From: Verrucomicrobiaceae bacterium
GTDB taxonomy: Bacteria; Verrucomicrobiota; Verrucomicrobiia; Verrucomicrobiales; Verrucomicrobiaceae
Direction: 5' to 3'
Assembly (NCBI GenBank): GCA_024232965.1
Contig: JACKQF010000004.1
Span: forward strand, 1-64,000
DNA: 64,000 bases
The translations under genes were made by a program, and so were the position numbers. The notes below the pieces were generated by a model, which worked only from the letters and a program-made list of their open reading frames with translations, was not told the origin of the DNA and searched no databases. This document shows positions 28,202 to 37,494 of the stretch, in pieces; position 1 is the first letter of the stretch, and each line of letters starts with the position of its first letter.

Positions 28202-29401
28202 TTATTTGCGCAGGTCCAAGCAGACGACGGAGCCCTCACTATTGCGGCAATAGAGCAGGCCGTTTGCGAGCACAGGCGCCGTCCAGCATTTGCCAGACAA
28301 TACCTGCACTCGGGACAGTTCATCATACGAGTCTGGTGCAGCCTTGGCCATTACGAGTTCGCCCTTTGCCGTAATGATGATCAATTTGCCCGCCGCGGAC
28401 GTCAGGGCACCAAAGCCAAAGCTCTGCTCCTTCCATTTCAGCGCCCCAGTTTGCCAGTCGATACATTTCAAAGAGGCCTTCTTGTTTTCATCATCGTCGA
28501 TCCCATACAACGCACCATCGATCAGGACGCTGGAGCTGAACTGATTGCGCAATTCCTTGTTCTGCCAGATAAGCTCCGGCCCAGCAGAACCGACCTTAAA
28601 CAGCCCACAACCCCGGCCATATCCGGTGGAAATGAAGAGTTCGTCCCCATGCAGAATAGGATCGGCCGCGTTCACGCCGTAACGGGTCGGCCAGCCGATT
28701 GCCCAGGCCTGTTTTCCGGACGCGGGCTCCACAGCGATGAAGGACTCGCCACTGCCAAGCACGACCAGGTCTGCACCGCCAACCTTGATTGGATAAGGGG
28801 TGGAGTATCCGGCGTTATCATCCTCGCTCTTCCAGGCGATCTCGCCAGTCGCCTTCCTCAAAGCCACGCCAGCCTTGCCGACATTGAGAATGATCAAATC
28901 CCCCGAGACCAGTGGTGCCCCAGCATATCCCCAATCAGGAATGCGGATACCGGTCTCCTTTTGCACATTCTTTGACCACAGGACCTTGCCACTGGCTGCA
29001 TCGAAACAAAAGACATCGCCCCAGCGGCTGAGGTGATAAACCTTGCCATCGTCGAGAGTCGGCGTTCCGCAGGTGCCCCCTTCAAAATACTTGCCTCCAA
29101 GATCTGCCGGATAGCTGTGCTTCCAGATCGGCGTGCCCTTGATCGCATCAAAACAAAAAACCGTATCCTCATCATCCGCATGGCCCGCCGTCACCACACG
29201 CCCATCGTCGACAACGAAGGAAGAAAATCCCAAACCGACCTCGGCCTGCCATAAGACTTTGGAACCGTCTCCCTGCCAGTCGGTCTCAGAGGAGATGCCA
29301 GTGCGATCCGGCCCTCGGAACTGAGGCCAATCCTCAGCCAGAGTGATCCCCTGCCCGCAGAGGCCCAGCAACGCAAAAAGAGAGACGGCATTGATCTTCA
29401 T
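28202..29401 (-). CDS. Exported PQQ-like beta-propeller (BamB-like) protein
   Basis: The start is the Met at 29401 (399 residues), which yields a signal peptide ending ITLAED; the longer open frame upstream overlaps the next gene. DWPQFRGPDRTGIS is the typical first line of Verrucomicrobia/Planctomycetes PQQ propellers. Repeats with the tryptophan-docking pattern follow: FCFDAIKGTPIWKHSYPA, FCFDAASGKVLWSKNV, VALRKATGEIAWKSEDD, IAVEPASGKQAWAIGW and KCIDWQTGALKWKEQS. No dehydrogenase active site is evident, so it is more likely a binding or scaffold protein in the periplasm than an alcohol dehydrogenase. Its ligand is unknown. Confidence 0.82.
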   Translation of the reverse strand: MKINAVSLFALLGLCGQGITLAEDWPQFRGPDRTGISSETDWQGDGSKVLWQAEVGLGFSSFVVDDGRVVTAGHADDEDTVFCFDAIKGTPIWKHSYPADLGGKYFEGGTCGTPTLDDGKVYHLSRWGDVFCFDAASGKVLWSKNVQKETGIRIPDWGYAGAPLVSGDLIILNVGKAGVALRKATGEIAWKSEDDNAGYSTPYPIKVGGADLVVLGSGESFIAVEPASGKQAWAIGWPTRYGVNAADPILHGDELFISTGYGRGCGLFKVGSAGPELIWQNKELRNQFSSSVLIDGALYGIDDDENKKASLKCIDWQTGALKWKEQSFGFGALTSAAGKLIIITAKGELVMAKAAPDSYDELSRVQVLSGKCWTAPVLANGLLYCRNSEGSVVCLDLRK

Positions 29402-29501
29402 AGCCGCGCACCATAGAGGAACAAAAACCCAACTCAAGATCCAAAAAAACGGCCATCCTCGCGAGAGGGTGGCCGCGTTCATGGAAGTCTGCTTCGGTCG
29501 A

Positions 29502-30563
29502 TTAGTAGACGCCTTCGACGATGGTCTTTTCCATCGCACCAAACGGACGCACATCGGCAACACCATCCCAGGCATACGGAGCACGAGGCCTGCGGCGCAT
29601 TGCCTCATCACGCTCAAGGAAACGCGGCATGAAGAATTCCTTGGAAAGCGTGGTGAGCTCCACACGACCCCAGGCATCGTACTCAACGGTGTTTTCCGTG
29701 GCCTTGGAGTCCACCACACGAAGCACCGCACGCGGTTGTGGGGCATAATAGGTGATGGAGAAATTATCTTCCGGTGTCAGGGGCACGCTAGCAGCTAAGC
29801 CCATCAGCGTGTTGCCATAGGTTGGGTAGAAGCCGATGCGGTTTTCCAGCACTTCCTCGATGATAAAGCGCACATACTGTGGCGTCATCGTGGTCCCACC
29901 AACAAAACAGCCGCGGATCCCTGCGTCGTAGAGGTCCACCTTTTCAGCGAGAGCTTCGAGGAGCTTCGGCGTGGTGAAAATGGCGGAAATCTTGCGGTGC
30001 TTCAGGATCGTCACGGCTTGATCGACGACGTGATCCATGTACTGGCGGGCTACGTCGAATTGCTTGTTGGAGATCAGCTTTTTCACAAAGCGCGGATCCA
30101 AATCGATGAAGTAGCAGGAACTGCCACGATAATTGGCAAGATGCTCCACTGCGAGACGGAGGCGACGGGGGCCGGTCGGTCCCACCATGATCCAGGCCTC
30201 GCCTGGGGGGAAATGTTTGTCGTCGAGCTTGTGGCTAAACTCTTCGTAATCGACGCGGAAGTCGTTCCAGCCGATACGCTGCTTCGGCATGCCTGTTGTA
30301 CCGCCGGTTTCAAAGATGTTGAAGGGCTTGCCCTTAAAAGCCGCAGGCACCCAAACCTCAGGCTGAAGGTCGCGCAGCCATTCGTCTTGGAAATGAGGGA
30401 ACTTAGCGATGATGTCCTCGTAGCAGTTCACCTGTCCACGGGGGTCAAAGTTCTTCGCCGCCCAGTCGAGCCAAAAGGGGCAGCCGGTTTCGGGAGAAAA
30501 GTGCCACTGGATGATTTCGCGGACTTGTGCGTCTAACTGAGTCTTAGCTTCTTCTGCTGTCAT
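29502..30563 (-). CDS. Adenylate-forming (ANL-like) enzyme, short
   Basis: I start at the Met at 30563 (MTAEEAKTQL), giving 353 residues; the upstream extension is Arg-rich and unlikely coding. NIFETGGTTGMPKQRIGW is the AMP-binding P-loop, and FYPTYGNTLMGLAA corresponds to the adenine-binding A5 region. GRVELTTLSKEFFMPRFLERDE would be the A7/A8 neighbourhood. It is much shorter than acyl-CoA synthetases (500-600), and the C-terminal lid with the catalytic Lys seems to be missing, as in LuxE- or phenazine-type relatives. It probably activates a carboxylic acid; the substrate is unknown. Divergent from the TIM-barrel gene at 30764. Confidence 0.7.
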   Translation of the reverse strand: MTAEEAKTQLDAQVREIIQWHFSPETGCPFWLDWAAKNFDPRGQVNCYEDIIAKFPHFQDEWLRDLQPEVWVPAAFKGKPFNIFETGGTTGMPKQRIGWNDFRVDYEEFSHKLDDKHFPPGEAWIMVGPTGPRRLRLAVEHLANYRGSSCYFIDLDPRFVKKLISNKQFDVARQYMDHVVDQAVTILKHRKISAIFTTPKLLEALAEKVDLYDAGIRGCFVGGTTMTPQYVRFIIEEVLENRIGFYPTYGNTLMGLAASVPLTPEDNFSITYYAPQPRAVLRVVDSKATENTVEYDAWGRVELTTLSKEFFMPRFLERDEAMRRRPRAPYAWDGVADVRPFGAMEKTIVEGVY

Positions 30564-30763
30564 GGAGGTTCTTTTGAGGATGGGATTGAGAGCCCGCACT
30601 AAAGGCGGTTGAGCCGGGGTCGCAAGCCCTGAGAGAGACGGGATGGCGAAATGGCGGGAGCAGATACGAACGCCGGACGAGGGTGGATTTTTCCGATTTC
30701 GGTCTCTGTCTGACAAAGTTGGCGCTTTTCTTCCCAGAGTCCGCACGTTAACCTCGCACAGAT

Positions 30764-31621
30764 ATGAAATTCGCTCTCGCAGCCCTCCTTGCCATCTTCA
30801 GTGCCATACCAGGTACCACCATTGCCGCTGACGGCACATTTGAAGGCCCACTGGGTTTGCAACTTTACAGCCTGCGCAATCAGTTCAAGCTCAAGGGCGT
30901 TCCCCGGACACTGGACGCCGTGCAGGAATTTGGCATTAAATATGCCGAACTGGCGGGCACCTACGACATGGAGCCGGAAAAATTCATCGCCGAGCTCGAG
31001 AGCCGCGGCATCAAGGCAGTCAGCGCCCACTTCCCCTACACCGCCTACAAAATCGATCCCGATTCCGTCGCACGCCAAGCCAAAGCATTGGGACTCAAAT
31101 ACGCGGGCTGCGCCTGGGCAGACCACGTCAATCCGCTCAATGAGGCTCAAGCCCGCGATATCATCGCTACCTTCAACAAGGCAGGCGAGGCTCTGGCCAA
31201 GGTTGGCATCACCTTCTTCTACCACTTCCACGGTTTTGAATTCCAGACCTATAAAGACGGCGAAACCCTGGCAGACCTGATCATCAAAGAGACGAACCCT
31301 GACCAAGTGAAGTTCGAGATGGACGTCCTCTGGGTCGTCTTCCCAGGACAAGACCCTGTCAAGTTGCTGGAAAAATACCCCAATCGTTGGGAACTGATGC
31401 ACCTCAAGGACCTCCGCAAAGGAATCGCCACCGGAGAGTTGACCGGCAAGACCGATGTTGCCAACGACGTCACGCTCGGAACCGGTCAGATGGATTGGCC
31501 AGCGATTCTCGCCACCGCAAAGAAGGTCGGCGTGAAGTACTACTTTATCGAAGACGAGAGCCCAACCTCAGAAGCTCAGATCCCAAACAGCATCAGCTTC
31601 CTGGGAAAAGTGAATTGGTAG
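30764..31621 (+). CDS. Exported sugar phosphate isomerase/epimerase-like protein
   Basis: 285 residues with a signal peptide ending TTIAADG. The mature protein is an AP-endonuclease-2/xylose-isomerase-like TIM barrel: GLQLYSLRNQFKLKGVPRTL, YAELAGTYDMEPEKF, FYHFHGFEFQ, KFEMDVLWVVFPGQDPVKLL (metal-binding Glu and Asp), ELMHLKDL and YFIEDESP (final Glu). Exported members are numerous in this phylum and are thought to act on sugars in the periplasm; the substrate is unknown. Its last 29 bases overlap the convergent folK gene. Confidence 0.82.
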   Translation: MKFALAALLAIFSAIPGTTIAADGTFEGPLGLQLYSLRNQFKLKGVPRTLDAVQEFGIKYAELAGTYDMEPEKFIAELESRGIKAVSAHFPYTAYKIDPDSVARQAKALGLKYAGCAWADHVNPLNEAQARDIIATFNKAGEALAKVGITFFYHFHGFEFQTYKDGETLADLIIKETNPDQVKFEMDVLWVVFPGQDPVKLLEKYPNRWELMHLKDLRKGIATGELTGKTDVANDVTLGTGQMDWPAILATAKKVGVKYYFIEDESPTSEAQIPNSISFLGKVNW

Positions 31622-32147
31622 TGCTCACCCATTCCGGCCCGGCGAGTTTCTTGATCGACGACGCGTCCTCCCCGAGACCGTCCGCAAGCGCTTTGACTGA
31701 AAGGGTCTGCCCCGGCAATACCAAATCTGGCTGGAAATCCGCCAGAGGCCACAGCACAAAACCGCGCTCATGAAGGCGCGGGTGTGGAATCGTCAGGACC
31801 GGATCATCAGAAACCAAATCGCCCGCAAACAAAAGATCCAGGTCCAAGGTGCGCGGCTCATTTTTCGCCCTGATCTTGGGACGCCCCAGGAGCGTTTCGA
31901 TCTCGATCAAACAGGCGTGCACTCTCTGTGGCGAAGCGGGGGCACTGATCCCCACCACACTGTTAACAAACGCCGGAGTGCCAGGCGCACAATCGACCGG
32001 AGCCGTTTCATACAGACCTCCTACCCCATCGAGAATCACCCCCGGCACGCTCTCCAGGAGTAACCGCACGCCGCGCTGGAGATTTGCCAGGGCATCCCCC
32101 ACGTTACTACCGAGGGCGATGCCAAAGGATGTCCGCTGATCTTTCAA
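31593..32147 (-). CDS. folK: 2-amino-4-hydroxy-6-hydroxymethyldihydropteridine diphosphokinase
   Basis: 184 residues, slightly longer than E. coli HPPK (159). GIALGSNVGDALANLQRGV is the N-terminal motif, RTLDLDLLFAGD the catalytic Asp pair that binds Mg2+, and IPHPRLHERGFVLWPLADF the pterin/ATP loop. It transfers diphosphate from ATP to 6-hydroxymethyl-7,8-dihydropterin in folate synthesis. The extra C-terminal 20 residues are poorly conserved and overlap the convergent TIM-barrel gene. It is followed upstream by the tyrosine kinase gene on the same strand, 9 bases away, which may put both in one transcript; no folB or folP is near. Confidence 0.92.
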   Translation of the reverse strand: MKDQRTSFGIALGSNVGDALANLQRGVRLLLESVPGVILDGVGGLYETAPVDCAPGTPAFVNSVVGISAPASPQRVHACLIEIETLLGRPKIRAKNEPRTLDLDLLFAGDLVSDDPVLTIPHPRLHERGFVLWPLADFQPDLVLPGQTLSVKALADGLGEDASSIKKLAGPEWVSTTNSLFPGS

Positions 32148-32156
32148 CGCGATCCG

Positions 32157-34355
32157 TTAGGATTTGGCAGGACCAGGCAACTCCGTTTCAGACGCTGGCT
32201 TCGGCGCATAGTAGTAGCTGGCGTAGTTGTAATAAGTGTACTCCTTCAGGTTCGAGCTGGAACGGTTCAGGATCACCCCGCCGACATTCACCTGACGTTC
32301 ATACAACAGATCCAAGGCCTTGCCGCTCAGGCGAGCCATCGTGGAAGACATGCGAACCACAAACAGTACCGTATCCAGCTTCGGAGCAAAGCTGGCGGTA
32401 TCATCCGCGACTAGCACCGGGGCGCTGTCGAAGATCACGTAGTCGTACTCTTCCGCCATTTCCTTCAGCATCTCGTCTGCTGTTGGCGACAGCAACATTT
32501 CGGAGGTCTGATCAAAGACCTCGCCACGAGCCAGGAAGTCCAACTTCCGGACGCCCGTCTCTTGGACCGCATCTCGCCAATGGAGATTGCCCTTCAGCAC
32601 CTCGCTCAACCCAGGGGTGACCGGCAGTTTGAAAAGTTCGTTCACACCACCGCGACGCAAATCGCAGTCAGCCAACAGCACGCGGGACCCCGAAAGCGCC
32701 ATCGTTACAGCCAAGTTGGAAGTGACCGTCGTCTTACCCTCGTTTGGCACTGCACTAGTGACGAGGATCGTCTTCGGCATCTTGCCCTGCCAATTTTTGA
32801 ACAAGATCGACGAACGCACGTTGCGGAAGGCCTCCGCATAAAGATGGCGGTCATCACTGGCACGCAGGAGGGCCACATCTCCACGCTGCCGTTGCTCCGG
32901 AATCTGTCCCAGCACGGCCTCACCCGGGAACAGCGCCTGAAACTCACTGTAAGAGTTCATGCGGTCATCGAGACGGTCAAAGAGTAGCAGGATCACGATA
33001 CCTGCACCGAGACCGATCACCAAACCCACGATGATCGGTACGATCGGATCTTCTACCATTTCAACAGCCATGCTGGCCTTATCCTGGATCCCCACAAAGT
33101 CAGTGCTCATGTCCACCTGCATGTTGACCTCAGCCAGCTTGTTATAGACATCGTCAAAGGCCTTCTTTTTGGCCTCTAGATCCTTTTGCAAACCTTCATC
33201 CGTCGCAATCTTTTGCGCCATCTCTTGAGCAGCAGCCCGTTCCTCGGCTAGGCGTTCTTCGTTCGCAGCGACACGACGGTTGATGTCATCCAGTTGGTTC
33301 TGCGCTTCCTTGCGCAATTGTTCTGACAGGTATGTCAGGAGACGGTTGGCATCCGCGATATCTTCATCAACCTTCACCACCATTGGATGCCCCGGCTTGT
33401 AGGAAAACAGGAGGCGCTCCCGCTCATTCTGCAAACGGATCAGGTCCTTCTTGGTGTTGGAATATTCCATCTCGTGGACCGTCATGCCGGCGGTCCGTCC
33501 ACGCCCTGCATCCATCAGCCCAGCGGTCGCAGTGTCCGCACCGCCAACATTCGATTGGCCACTGCCTGACGCATTTGCCGTGGCTGTGCCGCCCCCGGCG
33601 GACCGCTCCTTCAGCGTCATCGCATTGTCCACATCCTTGAGCGCCATCTCGACATTCAATTTCTCCGTCCTCAGCACGCTGCGCTCCATGTTCAGCCTCG
33701 CGACGTTTTCAGCAGCCTCGTTGCGGTTCTGCGTGATGTTGAGAATGTCGTTGGCCTTGCGGAAGGCCGTCGCTCGCTCGAGCGAATCTTCGTACTCTTT
33801 CTTCTGCCGAGCTGCGGAGGTGAGGAAGGTGCTGATGATCTGCTCAAACTGCTGCTTCTTCATGTCCTTCCGGGACTCAACAAAAACGTCCAACAGGCAG
33901 TCCAGGAAGTTCTGCGTGTAGCGGAGGCTTGGGCCTGTCGCCACCACATTGAAAATGGTCGATCCCTTGGTCTGTGACACACGAATATCAACGCTTGCTT
34001 CTTTGAGCTCAGGATACAGCGTCTTCATGCGATTCAGCGCTCGGCGCTTCATCTCTGCACTTTCAACGGTTTCAATGATGGTTCCGTAAAAGTCGGTGGA
34101 GGTCACCCCTGCTTCGACGACGCCATTTCCTGTCGTCGTGAGTTTTGTCCCTGCCACCAGTTTGGCTTGGGAGGCATACTCCGTTGGCTTGCTATTGCTG
34201 CGCAACGCTTGAACGCAAACGCCAATACTTGCAGTCAGCAACAAAAACCACCACCGGCGACGGAGGAGGATTTTGTAGCGCTGAAACTTCGCTGAAGTTT
34301 CATGAATTCGGCTCAGCGTGGACGACTGGCCGGGCAGAGAAAGGGGTTGTTCCAT
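32157..34355 (-). CDS. Wzc-like polysaccharide co-polymerase/tyrosine autokinase
   Basis: I start at the Met at 34355 (MEQPLSLPGQSS), giving 732 residues; the longer frame lacks support. It has the usual layout: cytoplasmic tail, membrane helix (about 32-48), Wzz-type periplasmic part with long coiled coils (about 180-420), second helix IVPIIVGLVIGLGAG (about 440-455), then a BY-kinase domain with Walker A SAVPNEGKTT (about 533) and Walker A' LLADCDLRRGG. The C-terminus has a tyrosine cluster, YTYYNYASYYY (about 705-715), for autophosphorylation. It controls the length and export of an exopolysaccharide. No wza, wzx or wzy is next to it. Confidence 0.9.
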   Translation of the reverse strand: MEQPLSLPGQSSTLSRIHETSAKFQRYKILLRRRWWFLLLTASIGVCVQALRSNSKPTEYASQAKLVAGTKLTTTGNGVVEAGVTSTDFYGTIIETVESAEMKRRALNRMKTLYPELKEASVDIRVSQTKGSTIFNVVATGPSLRYTQNFLDCLLDVFVESRKDMKKQQFEQIISTFLTSAARQKKEYEDSLERATAFRKANDILNITQNRNEAAENVARLNMERSVLRTEKLNVEMALKDVDNAMTLKERSAGGGTATANASGSGQSNVGGADTATAGLMDAGRGRTAGMTVHEMEYSNTKKDLIRLQNERERLLFSYKPGHPMVVKVDEDIADANRLLTYLSEQLRKEAQNQLDDINRRVAANEERLAEERAAAQEMAQKIATDEGLQKDLEAKKKAFDDVYNKLAEVNMQVDMSTDFVGIQDKASMAVEMVEDPIVPIIVGLVIGLGAGIVILLLFDRLDDRMNSYSEFQALFPGEAVLGQIPEQRQRGDVALLRASDDRHLYAEAFRNVRSSILFKNWQGKMPKTILVTSAVPNEGKTTVTSNLAVTMALSGSRVLLADCDLRRGGVNELFKLPVTPGLSEVLKGNLHWRDAVQETGVRKLDFLARGEVFDQTSEMLLSPTADEMLKEMAEEYDYVIFDSAPVLVADDTASFAPKLDTVLFVVRMSSTMARLSGKALDLLYERQVNVGGVILNRSSSNLKEYTYYNYASYYYAPKPASETELPGPAKS

Positions 34356-34630
34356 AGGGTTGTTCAGGGGGTTCCACAGCAACCGCGCCTCGCGCAGTTG
34401 CAGGGCCCGCGCCCAAATTAATTTGGCTGCGGGGGGACTCATTATGCCAAAAATCGGCCAATACTCTATTGGAAAATGAAGTTTTGCGCTCTGTTCAATG
34501 ATTTTCTGCCCCATTTGGCGCGGTTTGGCAGTCGGTGGCAGTGCCCGCAGTGGTGACGTAACGGCAAATCACTTTTCATACATTCAAATAATCACCTCAA
34601 CAATATTTTTCATATTTACCGTGAATTACG

Positions 34631-34659
34631 TTGACTATTAGAATATTTAAACTAATTAT
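34631..34659 (+). promoter_or_regulatory. Candidate sigma70 promoter for the 34691 gene
   Basis: TTGACT (34631-34636) with a 17-base spacer and AATTAT (34654-34659), in the most AT-rich stretch of the window (34560-34680). The rest of the 335-base gap between the kinase gene and this gene holds nothing recognisable. Confidence 0.4.
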
Positions 34660-34690
34660 TACAATCGTAACAAATCACACCCCCTTTTCT

Positions 34691-35215
34691 ATGAGCACGC
34701 GACACTCACTTGCCTTCGCTCCGGCGGACTCTCCGACACTCAGCTTCGACATCGCCTCTTTTGGGCAAATCGAAATCCCCGAACACCCCATTCGATTTGG
34801 CTTTCAGGTCGACATCGTTCCCAGCGCGCTAAACTCCCAGATCATCTTCGGTCTCGTCGCCGAGGTTGATGGCGAGGCGGGTCTGCAACGAGGATTCGCT
34901 GTCCGCCTGGACCTTCAGCACGGAGAAATCTGGGATGTTGTAAACGATTCCGGTCTGGTCGGTTGGCTGGAGCACCCCTACGGTCTCGCCGCATACACTG
35001 ACGAGGAGCCTCTGCTTCTGAGCATCGAAATCGAAGTCGCCGGAAAGGCGATGATTCCACGGATCGAGATCGGCGGTGAAGAATGGCTCTACCCCTCCCT
35101 GCCCTGGCTGCCAAACCTCAAGCTACATGCCATTGCTGGCTGCGAGGCAGCAGGTGACGATCCGCACCGGATGTTCATGCACCCTGCCCTCTGGCGCGAG
35201 CGCCCCGGCGCATGA
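34691..35215 (+). CDS. Protein of unknown function
   Basis: 174 residues from the Met before STRHSLAFAP (34691); an earlier Met (34631) would overlap the likely promoter. The composition is acidic with many beta strands: TLSFDIASFGQIEIP, FGFQVDIVPSALNSQIIFGL, GFAVRLDLQHGEIWDVV and LLLSIEIEVAG, consistent with a beta-sandwich. No signal peptide or catalytic motif is seen. There is no obvious Shine-Dalgarno sequence. It lies 91 bases before hldD on the same strand. I recognise no family. Confidence 0.6.
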   Translation: MSTRHSLAFAPADSPTLSFDIASFGQIEIPEHPIRFGFQVDIVPSALNSQIIFGLVAEVDGEAGLQRGFAVRLDLQHGEIWDVVNDSGLVGWLEHPYGLAAYTDEEPLLLSIEIEVAGKAMIPRIEIGGEEWLYPSLPWLPNLKLHAIAGCEAAGDDPHRMFMHPALWRERPGA

Positions 35216-35306
35216 GCTAACACAAGCTGCCGAGCAAACTACTTGGCACGGCGTCTTGAGCAGCTAAAAGTGGGGCAGACATCAGCCAAGATTCCCCCCT
35301 TTTATC

Positions 35307-36308
35307 ATGCTCCTATCCCCAGAAAGTCGCATCCTAGTCACCGGCGGCGCCGGATTCATCGGCAGTGCCGTCGTCTGGGAGCTCAACCAGCGCGGTTGTG
35401 AAAACATCGTCATCTCAGACCGACTGGGCACCGACGAAAAGTGGCGCAATCTTGTCGCCCTGAAGTACGCGGACTACGTGGACGGCCTGGATTTGCTGGC
35501 CGCATTACCCAAGGTCACTGGTGCAGGACCAGGGCGGTTTGACCTCATCGTCCACCTCGGGGCCTGCTCTGCCACCACAGAGAAGGACTCCGACTACTTG
35601 ATGCGGAACAATTTTGACTACACCCGCCAGCTCTGCCAGTGGGCACTCGCACAGGACACCCGCTTTGTCTACGCCTCCTCTGCCGCTACTTATGGCGACG
35701 GTGCTCATGGCATGGACGATCAACTCCAGGACTTGAGCGTCCTGCGGCCCCTGAACATGTACGGCTACTCCAAGCACCTCTTTGACCAGTACGCAGCCAA
35801 GCAGGGCTGGCTGGAAAAAATCGTCGGGCTCAAGTATTTCAACGTCTATGGCCCCAATGAAGACCACAAAGCAGACATGCGCAGCGTCGTGCACAAGGCT
35901 TGGGGCCAGATCCGCTCCACAGGCCGTATCCAGCTTTTCCGCTCCCACCGCCCCGATTATGAAGACGGCAAGCAGCAGCGCGACTTCTTGTATGTTAAGG
36001 ATGCAATCCGCATGACTCTCCACCTGGCCCAGACGCATACCGCTGGTGGGCTCTTCAACCTCGGGTCCGGAGTCCCCCACACCTGGGTAGACCTCGCCGA
36101 GGCCATCTTTGCAGCCGCAGGCCTACCCACCGACATCGAATTTGTGGACATGCCAGAGGCGCTGCGGGCCAAGTATCAGTACTTCACCTGTGCAGATATC
36201 AGCAAACTCCGCAGCACTGGCTACAAAGACGAGGTGGCTTCACTGGCCGATTCCGTGAAGGACTATGTAGTGAACTATCTGGTGGACGACCGGAGACTCG
36301 GGGACTAA
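35307..36308 (+). CDS. hldD: ADP-L-glycero-D-manno-heptose 6-epimerase
   Basis: 333 residues, an extended SDR. Nucleotide-binding TGGAGFIGS (12-20), then CENIVISDRLGTDEKWRNL, HLGACSATTEKD, YASSAATYGDG, the catalytic YGYSK (Tyr152, Lys156) and KYFNVYGPNEDHK; GKQQRDFLYVKDA is also characteristic of HldD. It converts ADP-D-glycero-D-manno-heptose to the L-glycero form, the last step in making the heptose of the LPS inner core, in the cytosol. Together with LpxI it shows that the organism builds an LPS. The other heptose genes are not in the window. Confidence 0.92.
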   Translation: MLLSPESRILVTGGAGFIGSAVVWELNQRGCENIVISDRLGTDEKWRNLVALKYADYVDGLDLLAALPKVTGAGPGRFDLIVHLGACSATTEKDSDYLMRNNFDYTRQLCQWALAQDTRFVYASSAATYGDGAHGMDDQLQDLSVLRPLNMYGYSKHLFDQYAAKQGWLEKIVGLKYFNVYGPNEDHKADMRSVVHKAWGQIRSTGRIQLFRSHRPDYEDGKQQRDFLYVKDAIRMTLHLAQTHTAGGLFNLGSGVPHTWVDLAEAIFAAAGLPTDIEFVDMPEALRAKYQYFTCADISKLRSTGYKDEVASLADSVKDYVVNYLVDDRRLGD

Positions 36309-36732
36309 ACCCACCCGCTTTTCACATTTGACCGAGGGACAGGGTAGGGTATGGTCGCCCTGCCAAAGTTCCCTTAACCAGTGAAACACATTAGTTATGC
36401 CCTGCCCCAAAGCTTCTTCCCTCATCTGGGAAGCGGGTGCATGACGGAGTTTTGGCCCTCATTGACCTCAGAAAATGGACCAGATGCTCCGCAGCCAGCG
36501 CGCTGGCGCGGGCGATCAGAATCCCCTCACCTGAGTTCCATGAGCGATGTCACCCCTCAGCGCGGCGCAGCGCGGGCTTTGGACCGAGTAGGTCCTTGGG
36601 CACGTGCACAATCGGATGCCGCCGGACCTGCCGCCCCGTGTTGGATGGGGCAGGTTTCGGACATCCCCTCCTGCCCCGGCTCTCTCCGCGCGCCGCCCAT
36701 TACGAACCCATACCACTTAGAATCCAGACACA
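36309..36732 (+). promoter_or_regulatory. Long leader region before the RRM gene, with palindromes and alternative hairpins
   Basis: About 420 bases without a convincing gene. It holds a perfect 14-bp palindrome GCCAGCGCGCTGGC (36494-36507). It also holds three complementary segments: A CCTGCCGCCCC (36627-36637), B GGGGCAGG (36647-36654) and C CCTGCCCC (36670-36677). B can pair with A or with C, not both, so two mutually exclusive hairpins are possible 55 bases before the start codon. Overlapping open frames here are Arg/Pro-rich and probably chance. Confidence 0.4.
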
Positions 36733-37398
36733 ATGTCGGATGCATACAACTCAAACGGATCCCCACCGCGGAGACGCAACCGCAATCGCCGCGGTGGCAA
36801 CAATAACTACCGCCCAAAGTCAGCCAGCAGTTCTGACGACTTCCGCACCCCAGGCCCGAGAAGAAAACCAGCCAAACCTACCGGTTTCCAAAAATGGCTG
36901 GGCATTCTGACCTTCGGCCTTCTCGGCGGAGCCAAGAAAACCCCAGATCGCCCAAAACCAGCCACAAAAAGTGGTGACCGCCCCCCACGCCCACAAGGCC
37001 AGTCGGGCCAGCGTTCTGGTGAGCGTTCCGGCGAACCCCGCCCACGCCGTGAGCAGGTCGTCTCCTCCCCACTGGAAGTCACCACAGAGCGCCTCTACGT
37101 CGGCAATCTGTCCTATGATGCCACCGAGAGCGACTTGGCAGAACTCTTCAACGGTGTCGGCACCGTCGAGAGCGCCGAAGTCGTTGTCAACGGTCGCACC
37201 CAGCGCTCCAAAGGATTCGCCTTTGTGACCATGGGCAGCGTCACCGAAGCCCGCCGCGCCGTGGAAGTCCTCAGCGGCCAAGACTTCATGGGCCGCCCGC
37301 TGCAACTCAGCGGAGCCAAGCCAAACTCCCGCAACGACCGCGAAGACAACCACAATGGTGACTCCGCTGCCGCCGATGCGGAAACTAGCGACGCCTAG
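36733..37398 (+). CDS. RNA-binding protein with one RRM domain and basic disordered N-terminus
   Basis: 221 residues. The C-terminal half is an RRM: RNP2 LYVGNL (about 119-124) and RNP1 SKGFAFVTM (about 158-166), with TERLYVGNLSYDATESDLAE and AVEVLSGQDFMGRPLQLSGA as the other conserved parts. Such single-RRM proteins are common in cyanobacteria and Verrucomicrobia, often cold-induced, and bind RNA. The first 110 residues are disordered and rich in Arg, Asn, Pro and Gly, beginning MSDAYNSNGSPPRRRNRNRR, except for one hydrophobic patch FQKWLGILTFGLLGG. The gene has a long structured leader and a strong terminator. Confidence 0.88.
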   Translation: MSDAYNSNGSPPRRRNRNRRGGNNNYRPKSASSSDDFRTPGPRRKPAKPTGFQKWLGILTFGLLGGAKKTPDRPKPATKSGDRPPRPQGQSGQRSGERSGEPRPRREQVVSSPLEVTTERLYVGNLSYDATESDLAELFNGVGTVESAEVVVNGRTQRSKGFAFVTMGSVTEARRAVEVLSGQDFMGRPLQLSGAKPNSRNDREDNHNGDSAAADAETSDA

Positions 37399-37414
37399 TT
37401 CCTCCCCACTTCGC

Positions 37415-37448
37415 CCCCGGGTGACGCAAGTCGCCCGGGGCTTTTTTT
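37415..37448 (+). terminator. Rho-independent terminator
   Basis: CCCCGGGTGAC pairs with GTCGCCCGGGG (one G-U pair) around a GCAA loop and is followed by seven T, 17 bases after the RRM gene's stop. Confidence 0.9.
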
Positions 37449-37494
37449 GGACCTTTACTAAAGCAAAGCGCGAGGACTTCTCATCGCCGGGGGC

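Noticed and set aside
35235..35260. Possible sigma54 promoter (TTGGCACGG...TTGAGC)
   Set aside because: The second box lacks the required GC at the right distance.
36437..36910. 157-codon frame before and across the RRM gene start
   Set aside because: It overlaps the RRM gene in another frame and has no family or start signal; the region reads better as a leader.
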